Assembly: GCA_028289745.1 (NCBI GenBank)
Contig: JANQOD010000089.1
Location: 1 to 15,735 of the forward strand
Length of the DNA stretch: 15,735 nt
Direction: 5' to 3'
Origin: Allomuricauda sp.
GTDB taxonomy: Bacteria; Bacteroidota; Bacteroidia; Flavobacteriales; Flavobacteriaceae
The translations under genes were made by a program, and so were the position numbers. Shown here piece after piece: positions 6,053 through 13,089 of this stretch. The notes under the pieces are model-generated. The model did not search any database. It had not been told where the DNA came from and saw only the letters and a list, made by a program, of their open reading frames with translations. Position 1 is the stretch's first letter. Each line of letters begins with the position of its first letter.

Positions 6053-8902
6053 TTAAGATTTATATTGTGAGGGAGGTACACCAAAAGTCTCATTGAAGCA
6101 TTTAGAGAAATAGCCCACGTTCTCAAAACCCACTTTGAAGGCTATTTCAGAAACCGTGCCTACATCGACCTTTAATAGTTGCGCGGCTTTTTTCAATCGT
6201 ATCAAGCGTATAAATTTTGTCGGTGAACAGCCAGTATGGGCCTTTAATTTTCGGTACAATTGCGATCGGCTCATGTTCATGCTGGCCGCAAAAGAACCGA
6301 TATCAAAACTAGAATCGTTTAAACGCTCTTCAACTATTTGCAGTGCTCGTTGAATGGTTCTTTGATGTTCTGTAGTAAATTTCAACCCTTTTATGGGAAG
6401 CGTGTTGGGATTGTTTTGATTTTTGGCCAAATCGATTTTTAGCACCCGTATTTTTGATTCAAACTGGCGTCTTGTATTGCGTATCTGAACAAAATGGCGA
6501 TAGAGCAGTGCGCTTGAAATAAGTAGTGCCAAAGCATATATGCCATAGGCTTGTGTAGATTTCCAGAAAGGATTGGAAATGACCAGTACAACAGCAGCTT
6601 TCTCGGTCAGGTCTTCTGTTGTTTTTACCTTCAGCGTATAGGTGCCTGAACTTAGATTACCCAATGTTATGGTTTGTTTTTTGCCCAACTTGTTCCAGTC
6701 TTCACTCAACCCGACCAACTGATATTCGTACTGGTTGTTGGTCAGATGTGAATAATTCAATTCTGCAAAGGTGAAGGTCACGTTGTTCTGGTCATGGTTG
6801 AGTTTAACAGTGTCTATTCTTGAAATATGGGTTTTCAGGAAATCGGATGCCACATGATTACTTTTTTTATCGAGCAATTGAAAATCGGTAAATACGATCG
6901 GGGCGGCTTTTGTGTTTTGTCCGAAGGTCAGGGGGTCAAAAGAGTTGAAGCCATTGATGCCCCCAAAAAAGAATTCCCCTCCTGAACTTTTGAAGTAGGC
7001 CCCTGCGTTGAACTCATTTTCTTGCAGACCTTGGCGAACGTCAAAATGCCTGAATTTTTTTAAGGTTTGGTCAAATAGACCGAGGCCTGCATTGCTTGTG
7101 AACCATACGCGGTTTCTGTCATCGACCAATATGCCATAGATGACATTGTTCAAGAGGCCATTTTTGGTGTCGTAGTGTCTGAATGTTCCCAAGGCCACAT
7201 TCAATTGGTTTAGTCCTCCACCATAGGTTCCGACCCAGATATGCCCCTTTCTATCTTCAGCAATGCTGGTAATGTATTTGTGGCTCAGGCCTTGGGGGTT
7301 ATCAGGATCGAAAGGATATGTTTTAATCGCGCTCGTTGTGGTATCCATGCAGGTAAGCCCATTTTTGGTTCCTATCCACAACAATCCCTTCTCGTCAAGA
7401 AACAATATGTTAATGGAGTTGGCCAAAAGGGGCCTGCCATTGTCGAAATCGAATACAAACTTTTCGGAAATATTGGTTGCGGCATTGAATTTCCATAGAC
7501 CATAACTGCCTATCCAAAGATTATTTCCGGTATCCGCGGCCAGCGCCCGTACTTGGCCTATGGAATCTGTTTGCCCTGGTAAGGTATAGAAACGGGTGAA
7601 CGTTTTTGTTCTTTCATCAAAGCTGTTCAATCCGTTTGACCAAGTACCTGCCCAAATGGTACCGGTAGAATCCTCACAAATAGACCGAACGGTATTTGAA
7701 GAAATAGTGCCAATATCCTTGGGATCATGCTCAAATAATGTCAGGTTTTCGGTTGCCATATCCATAAGGTTGAGCCCACCGTGTGTACCCACCCATAATC
7801 TTTTTTTACTGTCCAAAAGAATGCTGCGAACGGTATTTTCACTTAAGGTGTTGCGATTACCCGGAGAATGTTTGTAATGGTTAAACCGAGGTTGGCGGGG
7901 ATCATATTTGTTGACACCACCACTGTACGTTCCCGTCCATAGTATTCCTTCGGCATCTAGATATACTGAACGAATCGAATTTGAATTTAGCCCTGTATCG
8001 TTGTATGGGTCATGAAGTATGGTTTTTATGGAACGGTTTGAGCGGTCTAAGAGAACGAGCCCTTCCTTTCTTGTTCCCACATATAGAATGTTTTCAGGGC
8101 CAAGAGCAAGAGACAGTACCGCTTTTTTTGAAAGATGCGCGCTACTATTGTCATAAAAATTAGTGGCCTGTAGCTTATGATCATCAAGGCTATACTTCAT
8201 AAGACCTCTTTGTGTGCCGATCCATAGATTTGATACATCCAACACCATTGTAGCGGGGGTACTGTTTTTCAAGGGTTTCTTTAAAACACTTGTAAGCGAA
8301 CCATTGCGAATCTCGATTCTTTCTAATTTTTTGGAGCCCAAAAGCCAAATATGGTTTTCGTCTTCTGCCACAATCGACCATACAACATGGTTGTCTTTTG
8401 GGTCTTCTAAAAGGTACTTCTTGAAACCTTCATTCTTGTCTAAGATGTTGAGGCCATTCATGGTCCCCACCAGTAGCTGCCCATTTGCATCGATACACAG
8501 GGCAGTTACTCTATTGTCTGATATACTATTTGCTTCATCAGGCCGGTGTAGGTATTGTGTAAATGTTTCGCTGTCAGGATCAAAAAAATTGAGCCCATTG
8601 TTGGTTCCCACCCACAAGAAACCGTCTTCATGCTCAACTATGGCATTGATGTAACTACTGCTCAGACTTGTACTATCATTAGGTTGATGTCTGTAAACGG
8701 TGAAATTCACCCCATCATACTTGTTAAGGCCGTCTTCGGTTCCAAACCACATAAATCCTCGACTGTCCTTGATAATACAGGTTACCGAAGACTGTGATAG
8801 CCCATCTGCCATAGTGAGATGTTCAAACCTCGAAGACATATTTTGGGCATTGCCCAAAAAGATGGCCCAAAATAAAGATATGATGGTTGCATATACTCTC
8901 AT
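6053..8902 (-). CDS. Membrane-spanning sensor/AraC regulator: Reg_prop propeller, Y_Y_Y domain, one TM helix, AraC HTH (no kinase)
   Basis: The protein has 949 residues from ATG 8902; a GTG at 8908 would add two. A signal peptide (about 1-20) precedes some 14 Reg_prop repeats with the pattern D-x-x-G-x-x-W-x-G-T-x-x-G-L (for example G-F-M-W-F-G-T-E-D-G-L-N, G-L-L-W-I-G-T-K-N-G-L). These are expected to form two seven-bladed periplasmic propellers over about residues 25-680. A Y_Y_Y immunoglobulin-like domain follows (about 690-780). A single membrane helix is at about 786-806, then a short basic linker. The last 95 residues are an AraC-type double helix-turn-helix (M-S-R-S-Q-L-Y-R-K-L, then V-S-E-I-A-F-K-V-G-F-E-N-V-G-Y-F-S-K-C-F). 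Hybrid two-component regulators have HisKA, HATPase and receiver domains between helix and HTH; none is here and the reading frame is unbroken. The layout matches SusR-like regulators that sense sugars in the periplasm and bind DNA from the membrane. No susCD or glycoside hydrolase gene lies in the window, so ligand and targets are unknown. Confidence 0.93.
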   Translation of the reverse strand: MRVYATIISLFWAIFLGNAQNMSSRFEHLTMADGLSQSSVTCIIKDSRGFMWFGTEDGLNKYDGVNFTVYRHQPNDSTSLSSSYINAIVEHEDGFLWVGTNNGLNFFDPDSETFTQYLHRPDEANSISDNRVTALCIDANGQLLVGTMNGLNILDKNEGFKKYLLEDPKDNHVVWSIVAEDENHIWLLGSKKLERIEIRNGSLTSVLKKPLKNSTPATMVLDVSNLWIGTQRGLMKYSLDDHKLQATNFYDNSSAHLSKKAVLSLALGPENILYVGTRKEGLVLLDRSNRSIKTILHDPYNDTGLNSNSIRSVYLDAEGILWTGTYSGGVNKYDPRQPRFNHYKHSPGNRNTLSENTVRSILLDSKKRLWVGTHGGLNLMDMATENLTLFEHDPKDIGTISSNTVRSICEDSTGTIWAGTWSNGLNSFDERTKTFTRFYTLPGQTDSIGQVRALAADTGNNLWIGSYGLWKFNAATNISEKFVFDFDNGRPLLANSINILFLDEKGLLWIGTKNGLTCMDTTTSAIKTYPFDPDNPQGLSHKYITSIAEDRKGHIWVGTYGGGLNQLNVALGTFRHYDTKNGLLNNVIYGILVDDRNRVWFTSNAGLGLFDQTLKKFRHFDVRQGLQENEFNAGAYFKSSGGEFFFGGINGFNSFDPLTFGQNTKAAPIVFTDFQLLDKKSNHVASDFLKTHISRIDTVKLNHDQNNVTFTFAELNYSHLTNNQYEYQLVGLSEDWNKLGKKQTITLGNLSSGTYTLKVKTTEDLTEKAAVVLVISNPFWKSTQAYGIYALALLISSALLYRHFVQIRNTRRQFESKIRVLKIDLAKNQNNPNTLPIKGLKFTTEHQRTIQRALQIVEERLNDSSFDIGSFAASMNMSRSQLYRKLKAHTGCSPTKFIRLIRLKKAAQLLKVDVGTVSEIAFKVGFENVGYFSKCFNETFGVPPSQYKS

Positions 8903-8925
8903 CTGCACGCGAATAAACAGAACTC

Positions 8926-8944
8926 CCCCTAGCTTGCTGCGGGG
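8926..8944. repeat. Imperfect hairpin, possibly a degenerate REP-like element
   Basis: CCCC-T-AGC and GCT-GC-GGGG face each other around TT (8926-8933 and 8936-8944). The stem has 4+3 pairs with an internal bulge. The core resembles GC-rich palindromes often dispersed in flavobacterial intergenic regions, but only one copy is present in the window, so repeat status is an inference. Confidence 0.3.
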
Positions 8945-8977
8945 TTTAGAGGAAAAGTATAAAAAACAACTGGTTTT

Positions 8978-9127
8978 TCATAACGATTTAAGAAAGCTGC
9001 CCAGAACACCCCGTTGCGGTACAATCGGCGTGTAACGATAGAAGCGCCGACGCAATTTGAAAAGCACCCAAGACAAGGTTACGAAGTAATTTGCCAAGGG
9101 GGCCATGACGGCCAAAAGGCTTTTCAT
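8978..9127 (-). CDS. Possible small protein of 49 residues, hydrophobic then basic
   Basis: ATG at 9125-9127 opens 49 codons ending in TGA at 8978-8980. The product starts MKSLLAVMAPLANYFVTLSW, a likely membrane helix or signal. It continues with a strongly basic patch (F-K-L-R-R-R-F-Y-R-Y) and ends V-L-G-S-F-L-K-S-L. Codon choice (TTG, GCC, CGC, TTC) resembles the neighbours. An A-rich AACAAAG tract precedes the ATG, and a six-codon ORF beginning ATGTTTTTG ends in the same ATGA. It could be a small membrane protein, a leader peptide of the regulator gene, a remnant of a larger gene, or chance. No family was recognised. Confidence 0.3.
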   Translation of the reverse strand: MKSLLAVMAPLANYFVTLSWVLFKLRRRFYRYTPIVPQRGVLGSFLKSL

Positions 9128-9320
9128 TCTTTGTTCAAAAACATGTGGCCCCCACCTGTGGCCTATAGGGCAAAATAGAATCGAGGAAAGGTCGAATCGG
9201 AGCGCCCGATGGGGTAGTAAATCTTTGCGATTTCCGCTCTCGTTGGGTGACCGAAAAAAATAATGGCATTTTATCGATAAGCCCTATAATAATCTGTGCT
9301 TTTTTTAGTTATGATTGGGT

Positions 9321-9327
9321 AGGAAAG
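9321..9327 (+). promoter_or_regulatory. Ribosome-binding-like site supporting a TTG start for sprE
   Basis: AGGAAAG lies nine bases before the TTG at 9337. This is a good purine-rich site at normal distance and favours the TTG over the GTG at 9247. Shine-Dalgarno use is weak in Bacteroidota, so the support is moderate. Confidence 0.4.
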
Positions 9328-9336
9328 ATTAGTACT

Positions 9337-11895
9337 TTGAAGCTTTATTTTCGTTTTTCTTTTTTTTTCATCTTCGGGATGCTTTTTCTATTGGGGTGCT
9401 CAACGCAAAAGGACGCTTTCCTGAACCGTAATTTTCATGCGCTGACGACCAAGTACAACGTACTGTACAACGGCAATATCGCCTTTGAGCAAGGGCGTGA
9501 AGAATTGCGCAATTCGTATCGCGATGACTTTTGGGAGGTACTGCCCGTCGAACGCCTTGAAGTGACCGATAAGATCAAACTTGATTCAGAAGACAATAAT
9601 CCGAATTTCCTCATTGCTGAAGAAAAAGCGACCAAGGCCATACAGAAACATAGTATGGACATTAAGGATGAAGAACGCAATCCGCAAACCGACGAAGCTT
9701 TTTTGCTCTTGGGCAAGGCCCGTTATTTTGACCAAAGGTACATTCCTGCCTTGGAGTCTTTTAACTATATTCTCAGAAAATATGTGGCCAGCGACAAATT
9801 GAACGAGGCGACCATTTGGCGAGAAAAGACCAACATGCGGCTCGACAATCCGGAACTGGCCATCAAAAACTTAAAAAGGCTTTTTAAATACGAAGAGTTA
9901 AAAGATCAAGAATATGCCGATGCCAATGCCGTTTTGGCGCAATGCTATATCGATCTAAAGGCGCCCGATACGGCAATTCAAAAATTGAAAATTGCCCAAG
10001 CCTATACAAAAAAGAACGAAGAACGGGGGCGCTATCTCTTTATCATCGGGCAATTATACAATCGACTGGGCCACAAAGACAGCGCAAACTATGCCTTTGA
10101 CAAGGTGATTGCCCTAAACCGTAAATCGCCAAGGGTTTATATGATCAATGCCCATTTGAAAAAAATACAGAACACAGAAATCACAGAGAACAATAAAGAA
10201 GCATTGTTTGAATACCTTACCGAATTGGAAGAAAACCGCGAAAACCGCCCCTTCTTGGGCAAAATCTATCGCGAGGTGGCCCAGTATCACAGGGCTATCG
10301 GATCAGACAGTCTTGCCTTGGTGTACTATAACAAATCATTGCGTGCCGATCAAGGAGAAAATAAATTGAACGCCCTGAATTATCAAAACCTGGCAGACTA
10401 TCATTTTGACGGCAATGCCTACAAAACGGCCGGGGCATATTATGACAGTACCTTGACAAATTTGGTAGCGAACACCAAAAAATTTCGAAGTATCAAAAAG
10501 AAGCTTGACAATCTGGAAGATGTCATCAAATACGAAGATGTTGTGCAGCATGCCGATAGTGTCATTACGCTTTATGAAATGCCCGAGAACGAACGCACCA
10601 CATATTTTGAAGAATATATCGCTGAACTGAAACGAAAAGATGAGGAGGCCGCAGAGGAAAAGGAAGAAAAGGCCAATAGTGGATTTGCAGCCTTTGCAGA
10701 GACCCAAGGCGGCAAACAGAACAAAGGCAAGTTCTATTTTTACAACATCACCAGCCTCGGTTATGGCAAGAATGATTTCAAGACCCGTTGGGGCGACCGT
10801 GTGCTTGAAGACGATTGGCGGTGGAGCAACAAAGCGCGAACAGGCCCCTCTGAGGCTACGGGCGAAGAAGTGGTGGCCGATACACAAAATGAAGGGGCGG
10901 TCACTGATGAACAGAAATATTCACCCGATTTTTATCTGGACAGGATTCCGACCGATGTAGCGGTCATCGATAGCCTTCGCGCAGAACGAAACTTTGCCAA
11001 TTACCAATTGGGGTTGATCTATAAAGAAAAGTTCAACGAAAACCTTTTGGCCGCCGGTAAGTTGGAAACCGTATTGGAATCAAGCCCAGAAGAGCGGTTG
11101 ATCCTTCCCTCAAAATACAATCTCTATAAAATCTATGAAGAGAGCGGCAGTGTGCTCTTGGCCGATCAGATGAAGCAAGACATCATTAGAAACCATCCAG
11201 ATACACGTTATGCCGAGATTCTGCTCAATCCACAGGCAGTGCTCGCGGGCGACACCGATAGCCCTGATGCGCGCTATCTATCGCTGTATAAGATGTATGA
11301 AGGCCAGCAATTCCTCGAAGTGATTACCCAATCACAAGAAATGATCAACAAGTTTACGGGCGACCCCATTGTACCCAAGTTTGAAATGTTGAAAGCAAAC
11401 GCTGTCGGTAGGCTGCAAGGCTTTGAGCCGTTCAAAGAGGCGTTGAACTACGTGGCCTTGACCTATCCGAACAATCCAGAAGGCAAAAAAGCCGAACAAA
11501 TGATCGCCGATCAGCTTCCGAAGTTGGCGGCCAAAGAATTTTCACCAGAGACGGGTTCTTCGGGCACGGGCAATTGGAAAGTGGTCTTTCCATTTAAAAT
11601 ACGTGACAACGAAAAAGCATCTAAGCTCAAAAAACGGCTAGAAGGTGCCATTAAGGATTTGCGTTACAAGAACATTGTATCAAAAGATATTTACAATTTG
11701 GAAGACCAGTTTGTGGTCGTACATGGCTTCAGGTCAAGAGACTTTGCCCTGGGCTTTGCCGAACTCATAAAAAACAATAAGGACTACCGTATCAAAGACG
11801 AGAATTTTGTAATTTTATCTTCCAACTATAAAATCGTCCAGGTCCACAAAAACTTGGAAGATTACTTAGATCAACAGTTAACCCCAAAACCATAG
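9337..11895 (+). CDS. sprE: Type IX secretion / gliding TPR lipoprotein SprE (PorW)
   Basis: From TTG 9337 the product has 852 residues and opens with a lipoprotein signal ending L-L-G-C21. This gives an outer-membrane-anchored periplasmic lipoprotein. A GTG at 9247 would add 30 residues before the signal and is disfavoured. After the signal, S-T-Q-K-D-A-F-L-N-R-N-F-H-A-L-T-T-K-Y-N-V-L-Y-N-G is a stretch I recognise from SprE/PorW. Residues of about 110-400 form tetratricopeptide-like helices (Y-F-D-Q-R-Y-I-P-A-L-E-S-F-N-Y-I-L and others). A highly charged Lys/Glu segment lies at about 431-446, and more helical repeats follow. The last 105 residues (from W-K-V-V, about 747) form a compact alpha/beta domain that may be SPOR-like. 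In Flavobacterium johnsoniae SprE is required for gliding and T9SS secretion; PorW is the Porphyromonas counterpart. The bactofilin gene starts three bases after its stop. Confidence 0.9.
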   Translation: MKLYFRFSFFFIFGMLFLLGCSTQKDAFLNRNFHALTTKYNVLYNGNIAFEQGREELRNSYRDDFWEVLPVERLEVTDKIKLDSEDNNPNFLIAEEKATKAIQKHSMDIKDEERNPQTDEAFLLLGKARYFDQRYIPALESFNYILRKYVASDKLNEATIWREKTNMRLDNPELAIKNLKRLFKYEELKDQEYADANAVLAQCYIDLKAPDTAIQKLKIAQAYTKKNEERGRYLFIIGQLYNRLGHKDSANYAFDKVIALNRKSPRVYMINAHLKKIQNTEITENNKEALFEYLTELEENRENRPFLGKIYREVAQYHRAIGSDSLALVYYNKSLRADQGENKLNALNYQNLADYHFDGNAYKTAGAYYDSTLTNLVANTKKFRSIKKKLDNLEDVIKYEDVVQHADSVITLYEMPENERTTYFEEYIAELKRKDEEAAEEKEEKANSGFAAFAETQGGKQNKGKFYFYNITSLGYGKNDFKTRWGDRVLEDDWRWSNKARTGPSEATGEEVVADTQNEGAVTDEQKYSPDFYLDRIPTDVAVIDSLRAERNFANYQLGLIYKEKFNENLLAAGKLETVLESSPEERLILPSKYNLYKIYEESGSVLLADQMKQDIIRNHPDTRYAEILLNPQAVLAGDTDSPDARYLSLYKMYEGQQFLEVITQSQEMINKFTGDPIVPKFEMLKANAVGRLQGFEPFKEALNYVALTYPNNPEGKKAEQMIADQLPKLAAKEFSPETGSSGTGNWKVVFPFKIRDNEKASKLKKRLEGAIKDLRYKNIVSKDIYNLEDQFVVVHGFRSRDFALGFAELIKNNKDYRIKDENFVILSSNYKIVQVHKNLEDYLDQQLTPKP

Positions 11896-11898
11896 AAC

Positions 11899-12378
11899 AT
11901 GTTTTCAGACAACAAAAGGCCCACTGACTTTGGCGCAGGCCAACCCAATCGAATCGAAAAGAATACCAAGATCAAAGGAGACATCACCTCTGAAGCTGAT
12001 TTCAGAATAGATGGCAAGCTTGAGGGCAACGTGACCACTTCAGGTAAGGTCGTGATCGGCAAAGACGGCTACATCAAAGGCAAGGTAGAATGTGTAAACG
12101 CCGATATTGAAGGTAAATTCAATGGCGAGCTACAAGTGAAAGACTTACTTTCCTTGAAATCTTCGGCCACTATAGAGGGCACTGTCACCGTTTCAAAACT
12201 TGCCGTAGAGCCAGGGGCCACATTCAATGCCTCCTGCACTATGGGCAAAGCAAGTACTTCGACAAGTAGCGCTACCGCTACAAGCCCCAGTACTGCCTCG
12301 AGCAATTTCAAGTCTTCGGTACAGAGCGCCGCTTCCAGCAGTGCCAATAAAACAAATGAGCCAGCAAAAGCCACCTAA
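11899..12378 (+). CDS. Bactofilin, polymer-forming cytoskeletal protein
   Basis: This 159-residue protein has the bactofilin beta-helix at about residues 20-112. It is built of short turns with a repeating hydrophobic-G-x pattern, such as I-K-G-D-I, L-E-G-N-V, I-K-G-K-V, I-E-G-K-F and I-E-G-T-V. Such domains self-assemble without nucleotide into filaments, usually membrane-associated scaffolds for cell shape, stalks or protein positioning. The N-terminal ~20 residues are flexible and hydrophilic. The C-terminal ~47 residues are a Ser/Thr/Ala low-complexity tail. It follows sprE by three bases and overlaps atpZ by 23 bases, placing it in one transcription unit with T9SS and ATP synthase genes. 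Confidence 0.92.
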   Translation: MFSDNKRPTDFGAGQPNRIEKNTKIKGDITSEADFRIDGKLEGNVTTSGKVVIGKDGYIKGKVECVNADIEGKFNGELQVKDLLSLKSSATIEGTVTVSKLAVEPGATFNASCTMGKASTSTSSATATSPSTASSNFKSSVQSAASSSANKTNEPAKAT

Positions 12379-12586
12379 GAAAAAGAACAATCTCAAGAAT
12401 GCTGCCATGCTTTCGGGCATCGCTTTTGAAATGGGTGCCATTATCTATTTGGCGGTCAAAGGGGGCAAATGGCTTGACGAACACTATCAGACAGAAAAAA
12501 GAATTTTTACCGTAATCGCCACTTTGTTGGGCGTTGCAATTTCTATTTGGGTAGTTTTGCAGCAGCTGAAACGAATCAAATACTGA
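12356..12586 (+). CDS. atpZ: AtpZ/AtpI-family ATP synthase accessory protein
   Basis: The product has 76 residues with two membrane helices (about 18-36 and 48-68) joined by a short loop containing K-G-G-K-W-L-D-E-H-Y. That motif is typical of the AtpZ (ATPase_gene1) family encoded just before atp operons. The N-terminus is very basic (P-P-K-K-K-N-N-L-K). The ATG at 12356 is inside the bactofilin coding region in another frame (23-base overlap); a longer upstream frame would run through that gene and is rejected. Family members are thought to assist ATP synthase assembly or ion handling together with AtpI. Its stop overlaps the next start by one base (TGATG). Confidence 0.85.
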   Translation: MSQQKPPKKKNNLKNAAMLSGIAFEMGAIIYLAVKGGKWLDEHYQTEKRIFTVIATLLGVAISIWVVLQQLKRIKY

Positions 12587-12978
12587 TGGCAAAACTGCCG
12601 CTCAATTTTTCACTCGCGCTATTGTCAAGCCTTATCTTGGCCTTTTGTATTCATCTAGGGATATTGAATACTTTGAATTTGCCCCTTTGGGGCAACTTGA
12701 TCGTACTTTCATACCTACTCAATTTTGTATTGGCACTGGCCATTTTTCTTGGGCTGTATTTTCTTAGGAACAGACTGGGCAACTCGATGGGCTTTCTGTT
12801 CATGGCCGGAAGCCTTTTGAAATTCGTGGTCTTTTTCTTGGTATTCTACCCCGTTTATAAAAGTGATGGCACTACGCAGGGGATCGAGTTCGCGGCCTTT
12901 TTTGTACCCTATGCCATAGCCCTTGTACTGGAGACTTATTTCACTTCAAAAATGCTCAAAAATCTGGGGGGAAAATAA
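12586..12978 (+). CDS. DUF6168-like four-helix membrane protein in the atpI position
   Basis: The product has 130 residues from ATG 12586, which overlaps the atpZ stop. About four membrane helices are predicted: 6-26, 33-60, 67-91 and 102-124. A charged residue lies in the third (G-S-L-L-K-F-V-V-F-F) and a short polar loop K-S-D-G-T-T-Q-G follows it. Many bacteria carry AtpI, a four-helix c-ring assembly factor of similar length, between atpZ and atpB. The location, size, helix count and the lysine in helix three suggest a diverged functional counterpart. Direct similarity to AtpI is not obvious by eye, so the role is inferred from context. From memory, flavobacterial homologues are labelled DUF6168. 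Confidence 0.75.
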   Translation: MAKLPLNFSLALLSSLILAFCIHLGILNTLNLPLWGNLIVLSYLLNFVLALAIFLGLYFLRNRLGNSMGFLFMAGSLLKFVVFFLVFYPVYKSDGTTQGIEFAAFFVPYAIALVLETYFTSKMLKNLGGK

Positions 12979-13048
12979 CCGAAAGACACCCCCTAAAATC
13001 CTTTGAAAATAAAGTGCTGTATGCTTTTTTCTTTTTACAAGAAAGACT

Positions 13049-13056
13049 TACATTTG
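13049..13056 (+). promoter_or_regulatory. -7 promoter box upstream of atpB
   Basis: TACATTTG matches TAnnTTTG exactly and is followed by C. It sits 34 bases before the atpB ATG at 13090, giving an expected leader of about 25-30 bases. The -33 region is T-rich without a clear TTG at the ideal spacing. The box argues for the 13090 start over a TTG at 13003, which would lie upstream of this promoter. Confidence 0.55.
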
Positions 13057-13089
13057 CACCGATTTTTGAAGACCGATATTTTGAGCGCG

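Larger units (their letters stand above)
8903..9336. other. 434-base divergent intergenic region between the sensor regulator and sprE
   Basis: The region holds an imperfect hairpin (8926-8944), a possible 49-codon minus-strand ORF (8978-9127) and a direct repeat of TGTGGCC (9144-9150 and 9157-9163, a 13-base period). It must also hold promoters for both flanking genes. Near-matches to TAnnTTTG are visible, such as AATCTTTG just after 9220 on the plus strand, but none is exact with a good -33 partner. No tRNA or other known RNA was recognised. Confidence 0.5.

Noticed and set aside
8214..8654. Plus-strand ORF of 146 codons inside the regulator gene
   Set aside because: It is antisense to recognisable Reg_prop repeats and lacks any features of its own.
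9200..9260. Possible tRNA or structured RNA near the GC-rich stretch before sprE
   Set aside because: No cloverleaf, anticodon stem or T-loop consensus could be found.
10336..10887. Long minus-strand ORF of 183 codons inside sprE
   Set aside because: It is fully antisense to a clearly conserved TPR lipoprotein gene; its hydrophobic, Phe/Ile-rich composition is the expected complement of Lys/Glu-rich codons.
12227..12355. Upstream extension of atpZ through the bactofilin gene
   Set aside because: It is a shadow of the bactofilin low-complexity tail; the ATG at 12356 gives the normal AtpZ length.
12966..12993. GGGGG/CCCCC inverted repeat at the end of the DUF6168-like gene as a terminator
   Set aside because: The loop is long, about 18 bases, and no T-tract follows; it is too weak to call.
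13003..13089. Upstream extension of atpB from a TTG
   Set aside because: It would place 29 non-signal-like residues before a good signal peptide and start upstream of the predicted promoter box at 13049-13056.
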